Notes: generated by a model from the sequence alone, not told the origin. Shown: positions 26,160 through 34,707, counted from the stretch's first letter. The stretch is DNA of 64,000 nucleotides from Spirochaetia bacterium UBA5763 (GCA_002418835.1 DIEX01000018.1:306140-370139); one strand, 5' to 3'. Program-made: numbers and translations.

Positions 26160-26250
26160 TAAAATTCTCCTTCCTCTGAAACTGTTTTTAACTTTTAACC
26201 ATTAATTAAAGGGTTTAAAATTGTCAAGTTTTAGATTTCCGGAATAACAG

Positions 26251-27483
26251 TCATTTTTTAATATCCACGCAGAGAATCCTGCTTCTACCCTCCGGATCGA
26301 TATATTTTTTGGATATTGTTATGCAGAGGCTCCCGGTTGCAGTGGATATGTAAGGGTCTGTAATATATTTATCATGGCCGTTCAGGAGTGAATAAAAATA
26401 ATCTTTATTGGACTGGTCACTTCCGGGGTCATCCGGCTGGAAAATTTTGCTGCGGCTGTTTTTGATCCGGGTGTTTATCACTGTTTCACTGGTCTGTACT
26501 CCGGAATCATTAAGTATGTAGGCACATTCAATTGTCCGGTCATTTTTTATCATGGACTTAAGCGTTTCCTCCGGGAGATAGAGTTCACCTTTAACCAGTG
26601 CGTTTGTAACTCTGTCAATAATCTGTTTGAAGTGCCGGATTTCATTTTCTTCTTTCAAATGCCTGTCGTTTCTGCTTATAATATATCTTGATGATATAGT
26701 ATTTATCGTTTCTGATATGAAGCCGGTATTAAGAGAAGTCATCTCTGAGGGCATTCCGAAAAGATACCCCTGAAGCATGTCTGCGTTTAGTTCCAGTACT
26801 TTCAAAGATTCCTCTTCTGTTTCAATACCTTCGGCAATCACCATTGAACCGGTGTTATGCGCAAGCCTGGTTATGGATCTCGCAACTTCCTGTTTATAAA
26901 AATCGTTCTCAATTCCATCTATTATAGATCTGTCGAGTTTGATAAGATCCGGTCTGAGGCTCACAATCCTGTCCCAGTTTGAGAATCCGGCGCCGAAATC
27001 ATCAAGAGCAATCATGAAACCCAATTCTCTGTATTCATTAACAAATTTTTTGAGGACAGTAATGTCATCAACTTCTGATTCAAGAATTTCAATAATTATT
27101 GAGGAGGGTGCGATTTTCTGTTTTTCAACTGCCTTAAGCAGGTTGCCGGAACCGAGACCCTCCTGAATTGCATTGCTTTCTAGATTGATAGAGAGAACAC
27201 TGTTGGGGTTTTTACGGTAGTATAATGCAAAGTTTTCAAGGGCCTTTTTCCTGAAGAGCCTGTCGAGGTCAAGAATCAATCCATACTTTTCAGCTTCTCT
27301 TATAAGGATCTGTGGATTAATTAAAGATTTATCACCAGGATTTACTCCTCTGCTAAGTGCTTCAAACCCCAGAATCTGTTTTCTTTTAAAGGAGATCAGA
27401 GGCTGAAAATAAGTAGTAATTAATTCTTTTTCAATAATCTCTTCGATAGTAATGTTATCATATTCACGCATAATTGAATCCAT
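26251..27483 (-). CDS. EAL-domain c-di-GMP phosphodiesterase with C-terminal Cache-like domain
   Basis: 410 residues. The EAL domain fills residues about 12-260: TYFQPLISFKRKQILGFEALSRG (EAL intact), SINLESNAIQE, EILESEVDD, ALDDFGAGFSNWDRI, LIKLDRSII, MVIAEGIETEEE and GYLFGMPSE. The metal and catalytic residues look present, so it is likely an active c-di-GMP hydrolase. Residues about 290-410 form a second domain (CAYILNDSGVQTSETV, YFYSLLNGHDKYITDPYIS, SLCITISKKY) resembling the EAL-associated, Cache/PAS-like signalling domain of YkuI. There is no membrane helix, so that sensor would be cytoplasmic. Confidence 0.92.
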   Translation of the reverse strand: MDSIMREYDNITIEEIIEKELITTYFQPLISFKRKQILGFEALSRGVNPGDKSLINPQILIREAEKYGLILDLDRLFRKKALENFALYYRKNPNSVLSINLESNAIQEGLGSGNLLKAVEKQKIAPSSIIIEILESEVDDITVLKKFVNEYRELGFMIALDDFGAGFSNWDRIVSLRPDLIKLDRSIIDGIENDFYKQEVARSITRLAHNTGSMVIAEGIETEEESLKVLELNADMLQGYLFGMPSEMTSLNTGFISETINTISSRYIISRNDRHLKEENEIRHFKQIIDRVTNALVKGELYLPEETLKSMIKNDRTIECAYILNDSGVQTSETVINTRIKNSRSKIFQPDDPGSDQSNKDYFYSLLNGHDKYITDPYISTATGSLCITISKKYIDPEGRSRILCVDIKK

Positions 27484-27868
27484 ATTTATATTTTTCAGCC
27501 AGAGTAAATAGAGGTGGATTTTTTTAAACTATCAAATAACATTAATGCAATATTAGTGGCGATAGTTTACATATATTTAAAAAAATCCGGAGAGGAGTAT
27601 CGGCAAATGCCTTGACTCGGTAAATTGCGATGTTTTAGTGTAGTTTCCATGATTAAAAATTATTTGAGATTTTTTAAAACGACATAAAATAGCACTATAT
27701 AGCATTTCCGAAATGATTAACACATAGTCATACCGGCCGTAGCGACAGCGATGAGCCGGAATCCATTTTTTTAAAGGAATAGATTCCCGCCTTCGCGGGA
27801 ATGAAATTAAGGGCAGTAATCATTCCATAAACTGCTATAATAGAACGGGAAGGATAAGGAATATATTA
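27484..27868. other. 385-base gap containing a dispersed repeat
   Basis: AT-rich spacer between the EAL gene and nadE. Its only recognisable content is the CCGG-type repeat at 27727-27804, described separately. Promoters for the divergent flanking genes must lie here, but I see no convincing one. Confidence 0.5.
27727..27804. repeat. Short intergenic repeat with GTCATACCGG left end and GGGAATGA right end
   Basis: Begins GTCATACCGGCCGTAGCG, has an internal GAGCCGGAATCC, and ends with the hairpin ATTCCCGCCTTCGCGGGAAT. Its ends resemble those of the element at 47598-47719. This looks like a small dispersed palindromic element; no coding capacity. Confidence 0.55.
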
Positions 27869-29524
27869 ATGAAAATAGCAATGGCGCAGATAAATCCTGT
27901 AGTGGCAGATATTGAGGGGAACAGAAAAAAAATAACAGATTATATAGAGAGAGGGGAGGATGCCGGCGCAGACCTTGTTGTTTTCCCGGAGCTTTCCACA
28001 ATCGGGTATCCGCCAATGGACCTGCTTGAAAGCAGCAAGCTTGTGGATGACAACCTTCATTCTGTTTCTGAAATCCGTAATTTCTCACGCGGTAAAAAAG
28101 CGGCAATTGTTATCGGTTGCGTTGATTATGACAGGGAGAATCCACCCATGCTCTTCAACTCCGCTGTTGTGATAAAAGATGGAGAGATAATTTTCAGGCA
28201 GAATAAAACACTGCTACCCGGTTATGACGTATTTGATGAGTACAGATATTTCTCCCCTGCAAAGGAGTCAGCAGTCTTTGAATTAAATGGAATAAAAACA
28301 GGGATTACAATCTGCGAAGATATATGGGCAGCCCTCGGAAATGATAACAGCCGTTTTATGGACCAGAGGAGATATCATTCTGATCCTGTGAAACAGCTTG
28401 CTGACAGGGGGGCGGAGCTTATAATTAATATTTCTGCTTCACCTTATGTTAAAGGTAAACGTCAGGTACGGATGGAGATGCTATCAGCTCTGGCGAAGAA
28501 AAACGGAGTCTCTGTTATTTATGTCAATCAGGCGGGCGCGAATGATTCACTCATATTTGACGGGAACTCATTCTGTATTAATAAGGATGGAGGGATTTAC
28601 GCCCACGCGAAGGGCTTTGATGAGGATCTTCTGATTGCTGATACAGATTATAGAAAGAGTCCGGATGCTGATGTTGATGACATTGATGATATACGACGAG
28701 CTTTAGTCCTTGGAATCAGGGATTATATGTATAAATCCGGTTTTAAAAAAGCAGTGCTTGGTTTAAGCGGTGGTATAGATTCAGCACTCACTGCTGCACT
28801 GGCCTGCCAGGCCATCGGGGCGGAGAAAGTGACCGGCATCACGATGCCTTCAATGTATTCATCATCAGGCAGTGTTGATGATTCATATTTTCTCGCAGAT
28901 AATCTCGGGATGAGGATTGAGACCATTGCAATTAAACATCTTTTTGATCAGTTTAAGACTGATCTTGATGTAATGTTTCACGGAATGAAGGAGGATGTTA
29001 CTGAGGAGAATGTCCAGGCGCGTATTCGCGGTGTTTTACTTATGTCTGTGAGCAACAAGTACAATGCTCTCCTGCTGACTACTGGAAACAAATCTGAGTG
29101 CGCCACAGGGTACTGCACCATGTACGGCGATATGTGCGGAGGACTTGCCGTAATCTCCGATGTGCCGAAAACTCTTGTTTATGAAATCTCCGAACGGATA
29201 AACAGTGATGCAGGGAGGGCGATCATCCCTCGCGCAATAATTAAAAAAGCTCCATCCGCTGAACTGCGTCCCGGGCAGAAGGACCAGGACTCGCTCCCGC
29301 CGTACGATATACTTGACGGCATTATTGAACTTTATGTTGAACAGAGGATGTCCGCAGATGAAATTGTCTCACGCGGATATGACAGGGAAACTGTGGATCA
29401 TGTTCTTAAGCTTATTAATATGAATGAATACAAGAGATTCCAGGCTGCGCCGGGACTTAAAGTTACTTCAAAGGCTTTCGGTATAGGCAGGAGGATTCCG
29501 CTTGTAAAGAGGTATGTGCCGTGA
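27869..29524 (+). CDS. nadE: Glutamine-dependent NAD+ synthetase
   Basis: 551 residues: the two-domain form. Residues 1-265 are a nitrilase-type glutaminase with catalytic Glu in FPELSTIGYPP, Lys in NKTLLPGYDVFDE and Cys in GITICEDIW. Residues about 270-551 are the synthetase with the ATP pyrophosphatase P-loop LGLSGGIDSALTAALA, MPSMYSS, LLTTGNKSE and PSAELRPGQKDQDSLPPYD. It amidates nicotinate adenine dinucleotide using glutamine. A hairpin terminator follows the stop. Monocistronic. Confidence 0.97.
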   Translation: MKIAMAQINPVVADIEGNRKKITDYIERGEDAGADLVVFPELSTIGYPPMDLLESSKLVDDNLHSVSEIRNFSRGKKAAIVIGCVDYDRENPPMLFNSAVVIKDGEIIFRQNKTLLPGYDVFDEYRYFSPAKESAVFELNGIKTGITICEDIWAALGNDNSRFMDQRRYHSDPVKQLADRGAELIINISASPYVKGKRQVRMEMLSALAKKNGVSVIYVNQAGANDSLIFDGNSFCINKDGGIYAHAKGFDEDLLIADTDYRKSPDADVDDIDDIRRALVLGIRDYMYKSGFKKAVLGLSGGIDSALTAALACQAIGAEKVTGITMPSMYSSSGSVDDSYFLADNLGMRIETIAIKHLFDQFKTDLDVMFHGMKEDVTEENVQARIRGVLLMSVSNKYNALLLTTGNKSECATGYCTMYGDMCGGLAVISDVPKTLVYEISERINSDAGRAIIPRAIIKKAPSAELRPGQKDQDSLPPYDILDGIIELYVEQRMSADEIVSRGYDRETVDHVLKLINMNEYKRFQAAPGLKVTSKAFGIGRRIPLVKRYVP

Positions 29525-29532
29525 CATTCATA

Positions 29533-29562
29533 TACAGCAAGGGGTTGCAACCCCTTGCTGTA
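29533..29562. terminator. Bidirectional terminator
   Basis: TACAGCAAGGGGT (29533-29545) and ACCCCTTGCTGTA (29550-29562) form a perfect 13-bp stem with a TGCA loop, with a T-run at 29575-29581. It lies between the convergent nadE and metallo-hydrolase genes. Confidence 0.75.
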
Positions 29563-29587
29563 CTGCAAAATGCAATTTTTTTGGATT

Positions 29588-30250
29588 TTAAAATAAATTA
29601 AAATACTGCTGAACAGCCTCAAAATTTTTCTGCACATTCTCCTTCCCTGCAACTATATCCATGTGGCCGGGGAGGAGATATTCAATATCAAGTTCCGATA
29701 TTCGCATTATGCTCTCCTTGAGCTGCGCGGCGCTGCCGCCAGGAAAATCGAATCTTCCAAAGCTGTTATTGAAGATAAGGTCTCCACATACAAGAACCTT
29801 CTTCTCTCTCCAGTATATGCAGCTCGATGCAGGGGAGTGACCCGGTGTTTTGTAAACCTCAAGTTTGTGTTCACCTATGTCCAGGTATCCCTCCTCCATC
29901 TCGATTTCAAATTTAATCTCCGGGAACTGCATCCCCATCATCTGGTAAAAGAGAGGCCCGGTCTCGTTGAGAAACTTAATCTCCTCTTTATGCATCCCCG
30001 CAGGAATTCCGTATTTTGTAAAATTAACACTTCCGTCAAAGTGATCCGGGTGACTGTGTGTGTTTATTACAAAGCTTATTGTCTCAATATCAACTCCGTC
30101 CTGCTCCATAAGTTTAAGTAGCGTATCAGTGTAATTTTTAAGCCCCGGATCAAAGAGCATGTTAAAGGGCTCACCGAAGTAGAAGCTGTTGCAGTTATTT
30201 TCAAAAACACCGTTCCATATATATGCATAAACGTTGTCTGTTACTTTCAT
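29588..30250 (-). CDS. MBL-fold metallo-hydrolase (glyoxalase II-like)
   Basis: 220 residues. The metal-binding signature is THSHPDHFDG (about residues 63-72), with downstream His in TPGHSPASSC, Asp in LVCGDLIF and His in LLPGHMDIV, enough for a dinuclear site. Length and motif spacing fit the glyoxalase II/hydroxyacylglutathione-hydrolase-like group. There is no signal peptide, so it should be cytoplasmic. No neighbouring pathway gene suggests a substrate. Confidence 0.9.
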   Translation of the reverse strand: MKVTDNVYAYIWNGVFENNCNSFYFGEPFNMLFDPGLKNYTDTLLKLMEQDGVDIETISFVINTHSHPDHFDGSVNFTKYGIPAGMHKEEIKFLNETGPLFYQMMGMQFPEIKFEIEMEEGYLDIGEHKLEVYKTPGHSPASSCIYWREKKVLVCGDLIFNNSFGRFDFPGGSAAQLKESIMRISELDIEYLLPGHMDIVAGKENVQKNFEAVQQYFNLF

Positions 30251-30410
30251 GTTTTTACCTTATTTTTTTATTTAATCGCAGATTGTATGATTATAAACTT
30301 TTATCTGATTGCCGGTTTTTTTAGTCAACTTTTATTGATTTTCAACCCCCTTTTGAGTTTTCACTAATAGGGGGCTTAAAAAGCGAGGACGATATTATGG
30401 AATCACCTGT

Positions 30411-30809
30411 TCATCCGTTTCTATATGAAATCAGGGATTCAATTGCGGAAATAAAGGTCTTTGCATTAGCAATCTGCTTTTCCACATCAGATTTTGATAC
30501 AATATAAAAATCATCATAATCACTTTTATTTCGTAATTTTTCTGCGCCCATTAATATTTTTGAATACTCTTTATCAAGGACACCACTTGACACGTAATTA
30601 CGGTTAAAATAAGCAATTATTCCGGAATGTTTTCTGGAATCAAACTGGTCAAGAGCGAGAAGGGAACGAACAGAGTGGAATATGGCATAATATGATCTGT
30701 TTAAGGACTGGTCATAAAGCCCCCGGTCGCATAGAATCTCAGCAGCAGCAAGGTCCGCTCTTGATTTCTCCATCCTGTATCTGGAAAGATCACGAATCTC
30801 AGGCTGCAT
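30411..30809 (-). CDS. HEPN-domain toxin (HepT-like)
   Basis: 132 residues, all helical. It contains the HEPN ribonuclease motif as R38-x6-H45 in NRSYYAIFHSVRSLL, with tyrosines at 40 and 41 in the segment that, in related MntA-HepT systems, is modified by AMPylation nearby. C-terminal part: KTFISAIESLISYR. Its start overlaps the end of the upstream nucleotidyltransferase gene by 11 bases, the standard layout of MNT-HEPN toxin-antitoxin pairs. Predicted to cleave RNA when not neutralised. Confidence 0.85.
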   Translation of the reverse strand: MQPEIRDLSRYRMEKSRADLAAAEILCDRGLYDQSLNRSYYAIFHSVRSLLALDQFDSRKHSGIIAYFNRNYVSSGVLDKEYSKILMGAEKLRNKSDYDDFYIVSKSDVEKQIANAKTFISAIESLISYRNG

Positions 30810-31146
30810 AGATATCTATACCATTATTCTGAATTTCAGAATAAAAGGGTTTTATACTTTTATATTTAATAAAGTTACTTCGGCTTTCTAAAAAAGCAGT
30901 TATAACAATATCATAACATAATGATAGATCAACAGTTACATCGAGTAAAATATCTTCAAAAGCAGCAGTATCCTCGTTAGTAATTATAACAAATACATCA
31001 AGATCGGATTCATTGTTATAATTACCGTTTATATAAGAACCAAATATGATGATTTGTACTAAGTCATCAGCAAACAATTCTCTAAGTCTATTTTTTAAAT
31101 CTTCAAGAACAGGCTTTATTTTTATGTTATCTGATATTGCAGTCAT
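30799..31146 (-). CDS. Minimal nucleotidyltransferase antitoxin (MntA-like)
   Basis: 115 residues. The nucleotidyltransferase motif is perfect: G36-S37, ten residues, then D48-x-D50 (FGSYINGNYNNESDLDVF). A third acidic residue could be the Asp in LLDVTVDLSLCYDIV. In studied pairs the MNT protein adenylylates the HEPN toxin and silences it. Located immediately upstream of the HEPN gene with an 11-base overlap, and driven by a consensus promoter 50 bases upstream. Confidence 0.87.
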   Translation of the reverse strand: MTAISDNIKIKPVLEDLKNRLRELFADDLVQIIIFGSYINGNYNNESDLDVFVIITNEDTAAFEDILLDVTVDLSLCYDIVITAFLESRSNFIKYKSIKPFYSEIQNNGIDIYAA

Positions 31147-31492
31147 TTCAAGACTCCAGGTTGAAGAATAAAAGCGCTATTAAGATTTTAAGATTATACT
31201 AATGTGAACAGTTTTTGTCAAGAAATGTTATTATCATGTAATTAAGATAACCTGTATGGGAATATATCAAAAGCTTACAGATTGCTGACCGTTTAGCAGG
31301 GTCCTTTATATAAAGAGACATAAATTTTTTTTGATATTTTAGAATTTTTTAAAATATTTTACTTATTTTATTAAGAATAATTCCGAATAATATAATGAGA
31401 GGCTGCGGGAATTATTGCAGAGACATAATTCCTTAATAGAAGTAAAGGCAGCTGAGTTAATGCGACATAAAACTGTAGAAGGAGGCACATTG
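31147..31492. other. 346-base AT-rich gap holding the MNT-HEPN promoter
   Basis: Besides the consensus promoter at 31193-31221 and the ribosome site of the following gene (GGAGG at 31481-31485), the stretch is AT-rich with long T and A runs around 31325-31380. I see no repeat or small gene in it. Confidence 0.5.
31193..31221 (-). promoter_or_regulatory. Perfect sigma70 consensus promoter of the MNT-HEPN operon
   Basis: Minus strand: TTGACA (31221-31216), exactly 17 bases, TATAAT (31198-31193). All twelve consensus bases match. The antitoxin ATG is 47 bases downstream of the -10. Confidence 0.85.
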
Positions 31493-31867
31493 ATGAACGC
31501 TATTCATTTCCCAAGCTCAATAATTACCGGAAATAACGGCAGCAGAACGGAGATGGGCCGCCATGAGATCAAAAAGAACAGCTTTGCGAAAACCCACGGC
31601 GGCAGTGATGTAATTGAAATCTCCGCAGAGGCAAAAGACAGGTTTGAAAAGGAAAACCTGGTGAGACTTGACAGGATAAGATTAAAAAAAGAGACAGACT
31701 ACTACAGGAGAGAACTTGCTGAGTTCATAGATTTTAAAGAAGCGGACCTGAGAAATATTTACAGGCTTGATAAAATAAGGGACGCAAGGCGTAAACTTTA
31801 TGACGGCTTGTATGACAATCCTCCTGATGAAATTTTAAAAAAACTGGTTGAAAAGCCTGATCTTTAA
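31493..31867 (+). CDS. Small protein with FlgM-like start region, unknown
   Basis: 124 residues from the ATG at 31493 (GGAGG 7 bases upstream; the longer frame from 31415 has no ribosome site). The segment GSDVIEISAEAKDRFEKEN resembles the D-x-V-x-(I/L)-S-x-E-A motif at which FlgM-type anti-sigma28 proteins and related flagellar regulators begin their helical part. The rest is charged helix (LVRLDRIRLKKETDYYRREL, LRNIYRLDKIRDARRKL). FlgM proteins are usually about 95 residues, so this is only a tentative resemblance. It is a single gene with its own strong terminator. Confidence 0.6.
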   Translation: MNAIHFPSSIITGNNGSRTEMGRHEIKKNSFAKTHGGSDVIEISAEAKDRFEKENLVRLDRIRLKKETDYYRRELAEFIDFKEADLRNIYRLDKIRDARRKLYDGLYDNPPDEILKKLVEKPDL

Positions 31868-31881
31868 GATCAGGCTTTTTT
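31851..31881 (+). terminator. Intrinsic terminator
   Basis: AAAAGCCTGATC (31851-31862) and GATCAGGCTTTT (31868-31879) form a 12-bp stem around the stop codon of the preceding gene, followed by more T residues. Textbook Rho-independent structure. Confidence 0.85.
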
Positions 31882-32043
31882 TATACGGAGTGAATTTAAC
31901 GGTAACCAGTGCAGCCTTAAACGGTCAGAAAGAAAAATCTGTACTGACACAGAATTTAAAAAATAGATCGGAGTTTTCCGTAATATTGCATCCTGCGTGA
32001 GACTAAGTACGTAAAAATATAAATATAAAAGAGGTGAGCAAAA

Positions 32044-32421
32044 ATGGAAAACGAAGTTATTAAGAGATTTGCAATCGATGTGCTGGGGTGTGGATGCGAA
32101 GATTCTGTGTTTAACAGAATTGATCAGAGCAGAAATTTCAGGCTCCCCTCCGGGATTACGCTCTCTTTACGAATTCTCATAGGGGGGAAGCTGCTTATTT
32201 ACATTGCTGAAAGTAATTCTGTATCGCCTGCGGATCTTAAAGCAGTGGTGCGTGACGGACTGGAGGAGCGGAATTCCTCCGGCTACAACAGGCTGCGGGT
32301 TGTGATTAAAACAGAGAGCCCTGATGCTGATACTCCGCGTTATTCAAAAAGTTTTAATGAAATAACAGTGAGGGATAATAAAACACACCTGCATGTTTTA
32401 AACAGGAGTGAGTCTCTCTGA
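32044..32421 (+). CDS. Small soluble protein of unknown function
   Basis: 125 residues, AGAGGTGAGC ribosome site 5-10 bases before the ATG. The sequence alternates short strands (FRLPSGITLSLRILIGGKLLIYIAES) and charged helices (SPADLKAVVRDGLEER). Two cysteines lie close together near the start (VLGCGCED). Its stop lies one base before the start of the acetyltransferase gene, so both belong to one operon. Family not recognised. Confidence 0.65.
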   Translation: MENEVIKRFAIDVLGCGCEDSVFNRIDQSRNFRLPSGITLSLRILIGGKLLIYIAESNSVSPADLKAVVRDGLEERNSSGYNRLRVVIKTESPDADTPRYSKSFNEITVRDNKTHLHVLNRSESL

Positions 32422-32422
32422 T

Positions 32423-32908
32423 ATGAAAGCGGCGGCTGAAACAGATTTCCGGATTGGAGGTTTACGTGATCTGAATATCCTCACAGATATGCGCCTGGCT
32501 TTTCTATCTGAACTCCGGTTCGGCTGCCGCACATCTACTGAAAACGAACTCAGAACCGCTGCAGAAAAATATTTCGCGCTGAATATAGAAGATAAAACAT
32601 ACATACCAGTTCTCGGCTCTTCATCAGGTAAAGCTGTGTGCTGTGCGGGGATACTCCTGTATGAATTGCCCCCGGCCCCCTGGAGTCTTAAACGTACCCA
32701 GGGGCATATCCTGAATTTCTATGTTGTTCCTGAAAGGAGGATGGAGGGTATAGGAACCGCTCTCATGGAATACATTATCTCATATTCAGCTGATCAGAAA
32801 ATATCCAGGCTTTTTCTCAATTCCACAAGGGAGGGGGAGAGAGTATACCGCAAGTGCGGCTTTGTCGAGTGTGATGAAGCAGCGCTGATACTGGATCTTA
32901 TTAAATAG
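32423..32908 (+). CDS. GNAT-family N-acetyltransferase
   Basis: About 161 residues from the ATG at 32423, one base after the upstream stop; a GTG at 32408 would add five residues. The acetyl-CoA site is visible as ILNFYVVPERRMEGIGTALMEYII (a R/Q-x-x-G-x-G/A variant, with RRMEGIGTAL) followed by LFLNSTREGERVYRKCGFVE, the typical motif B end. N-terminal residues form the variable substrate part. Substrate unknown. Confidence 0.88.
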   Translation: MKAAAETDFRIGGLRDLNILTDMRLAFLSELRFGCRTSTENELRTAAEKYFALNIEDKTYIPVLGSSSGKAVCCAGILLYELPPAPWSLKRTQGHILNFYVVPERRMEGIGTALMEYIISYSADQKISRLFLNSTREGERVYRKCGFVECDEAALILDLIK

Positions 32909-32912
32909 ATTT

Positions 32913-33656
32913 TCAGATCCCCAGTTCCATGAGATCTGCTGCTGCGAACGATTCTGGGAATATCTCCCGTGCGGTTTTTTCAGCATCAGACCGCTCTTCC
33001 ATGGTGATATACCTTGCAGCGTCAAAGTGGGCAAGAGCCAGGCGTTTTGCTCCCGACTCAAGGGCAATCCTTGCAGCAGTTTCAGGATTAAGGTGCGGCC
33101 ATTCCGGATTGGACTCCCCCGGTTTGAATGCACATTCTGTTATGATGAGATCTGCTCCCTTCGCAAGCTTCACAGCGTTTTCGCAGTAACCTGTATCTGT
33201 GCAGAAGGCAACTGATTTATCGTCTGCTGTTATGCGGTATCCCAGGCATGGATCTGAGTGAAGCATCGGGAGGTATTCCAGGCCAAAGGGGAGGGCTCCG
33301 GAAGAAGCAGGGAGCTCGATGATTTTTGTATTGTACGAAAGTTTATCGAGCGGCACAGTGAATGGCCTGTTCACGAGGGTATTAATGACGCTTCGGGTCC
33401 CCTCCTGCCCGATGATGGTGAGTCCCTTTTCGCACTTGATTTTAGATAGTCCGTGAAGCCCTGAAATATGATCAAGATGAAAATGGCTCAGCAGCAGGTA
33501 AAGAGGTTTTGTGTCATCGATATATTTATCCAGCCTGAAGAAACCGCTCCCCGCGTCTAAAACAATATCGCACTGCGATGTCTTAATAAGCACACAGAGA
33601 GTGTTCCCTGTGGCAGTTTCAAACCAGCCGTTTGTCCCGAGAAATATTATCCGCAT
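32913..33656 (-). CDS. MBL-fold hydrolase of the RNase Z-like group
   Basis: 247 residues. The N-terminus MRIIFLGTNGWFETATGNT and the motif LLSHFHLDHISGL (about residues 56-68) mark the beta-lactamase superfamily II RNase Z-like branch. Further ligands are His in LPMLHSDPCLGYRI, Asp in AFCTDTGYC and His in RLALAHFD. True tRNase Z is usually longer (about 300 residues, with an exosite arm) and no arm is visible, so this is more likely a phosphodiesterase or related hydrolase. Confidence 0.85.
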   Translation of the reverse strand: MRIIFLGTNGWFETATGNTLCVLIKTSQCDIVLDAGSGFFRLDKYIDDTKPLYLLLSHFHLDHISGLHGLSKIKCEKGLTIIGQEGTRSVINTLVNRPFTVPLDKLSYNTKIIELPASSGALPFGLEYLPMLHSDPCLGYRITADDKSVAFCTDTGYCENAVKLAKGADLIITECAFKPGESNPEWPHLNPETAARIALESGAKRLALAHFDAARYITMEERSDAEKTAREIFPESFAAADLMELGI

Positions 33657-33758
33657 TTATAATCCTTATTTGAAAGAAATATTCAGACCGGCAGCAGGTC
33701 TGTTATCTCAATGAAAGTAATATCTTTTTTCACGCAATAAAAATTTTTCTTGACCTGA

Positions 33759-33778
33759 ATATCGTATTATCGCGATAT
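33759..33778. promoter_or_regulatory. Nested dyad upstream of arsR, candidate operator
   Basis: ATATCG (33759-33764) and CGATAT (33773-33778) form an inverted repeat, and TATCGCGATA (33768-33777) is a perfect palindrome inside it. The dyad lies just downstream of a TTGACC -35-like element (33750-33755), so a bound ArsR protein would cover the promoter of its own gene. Confidence 0.45.
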
Positions 33779-33803
33779 ATAGATAATTTGGCGGATGTGT
33801 TAA

Positions 33804-34070
33804 ATGAAAAAGATAAATTATGAAAAAGAGAGTGAGTTTCTGAAGGCAATAGCTCACCCTGTGAGATTGAAGTTAATCGATATGCTCCTCTCAGATGAGT
33901 GCTGTGTCACTGAACTGACAGAGATTCTTAACCTTCCGCAGTCAACAATCTCCCAGCATCTCGGTATTCTGAAAAAAGCCGGAGCGCTTTATCCGTATAA
34001 GTCCGGAGTAAAGACCTGCTACAAAGTCAAAGATGATAAAGTGACCCGGATAATGGAGATACTGAAATAG
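33804..34070 (+). CDS. ArsR/SmtB-family transcriptional repressor
   Basis: 88 residues, a single winged helix: EFLKAIAHPVRLKLIDMLL, the recognition helix NLPQSTISQHLGILKKAGAL, and wing TCYKVKDDKVTRI. The helix carrying metal-binding cysteines in ArsR (ELCVCDL) reads DECCVTEL here: one ligand position is kept, the second is Thr, and an extra Cys precedes. So metal or metalloid sensing is possible but altered. First gene of an operon with a methyltransferase, a J-domain protein and a CGGC protein. Confidence 0.93.
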   Translation: MKKINYEKESEFLKAIAHPVRLKLIDMLLSDECCVTELTEILNLPQSTISQHLGILKKAGALYPYKSGVKTCYKVKDDKVTRIMEILK

Positions 34071-34073
34071 ATC

Positions 34074-34699
34074 ATGGCGCGAATTGCCCCTTTCGAAAAC
34101 TACAGCGATGACTACGATAAGTGGTTCACAGATAACAGCTCTGTTTATGAACTAGAGCTTGAGGCAGTGAGAGAGTTTATCCCACTGATAAACGCGGCCT
34201 TGATGTTGGCGTGGGTACCGGAAAGTTCGCAATACCTTTCGGTATAAATATCGGAGTAGATCCTTCGTTCGAAATGGCAGTAAAAGCAAAGCGCAGCGGC
34301 ATTGATGTTTCGCTTGCCGTAGCCGAAGCTCTCCCGTTTAAAGATGAAGTTTTTGATTTTGTACTTATGGTGACGTCAGTATGCTTTTTTGATGATGTAA
34401 GCGCCGCGTTTAATGAAGCATTCAGGGTATTGAAGCCCGGCGGTTCAATTATAATCGGGGTTGTTGATTCAGAAAGTGAATTGGGGAAGAGGTATATAGA
34501 GAAAAAGGAGCGCAGCAGGTTCTACAGGGAGGCGACTTTCTACTCTGTGCCTGAACTCACCGGCCATCTCGAAAATTCCGGTTTTTCAGATTTTGAGTTT
34601 AACCAGACAGTGTTTATGGAGGAGCAACCTTCCGGGGCAATTGTGAGGAAAGGTTACGGTGAGGGGAGTTTCGTTGTTATCAAAGGGGTGAAGAGGTGA
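34074..34699 (+). pseudogene. Class I SAM-dependent methyltransferase, interrupted by a frameshift
   Basis: The ATG at 34074, 3 bases after the arsR stop, opens a frame reading MARIAPFENYSDDYDKWF and on to EAVREFIP, the usual N-terminus of this family. At about 34180-34187 the frame must shift by -1 (one base missing, or two extra) to continue as DKRGLDVGVGTGKFA, the SAM-binding motif I. The second frame then runs intact to 34699: GVDPSFEMAVKAKRSG, LPFKDEVFDFVLMVTSVCFFDD, EAFRVLKPGGSIIIGVVD. Repaired length would be about 208 residues. Both halves are otherwise clean, which suggests a recent mutation or a sequencing error more than an old pseudogene. Substrate unknown; an arsR neighbour is common for this family. 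Confidence 0.85.
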
Positions 34700-34707
34700 A
34701 CTGATTT

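Noticed and set aside
27727..27804. Rho-independent terminator of an upstream gene
   Set aside because: The hairpin lies between two divergent genes, so no transcript would end there; it fits a dispersed repeat better.
27807..28106. Open frame on the minus strand over the nadE start
   Set aside because: It lies opposite a clear nadE coding sequence, has no ribosome site and no recognisable protein features.
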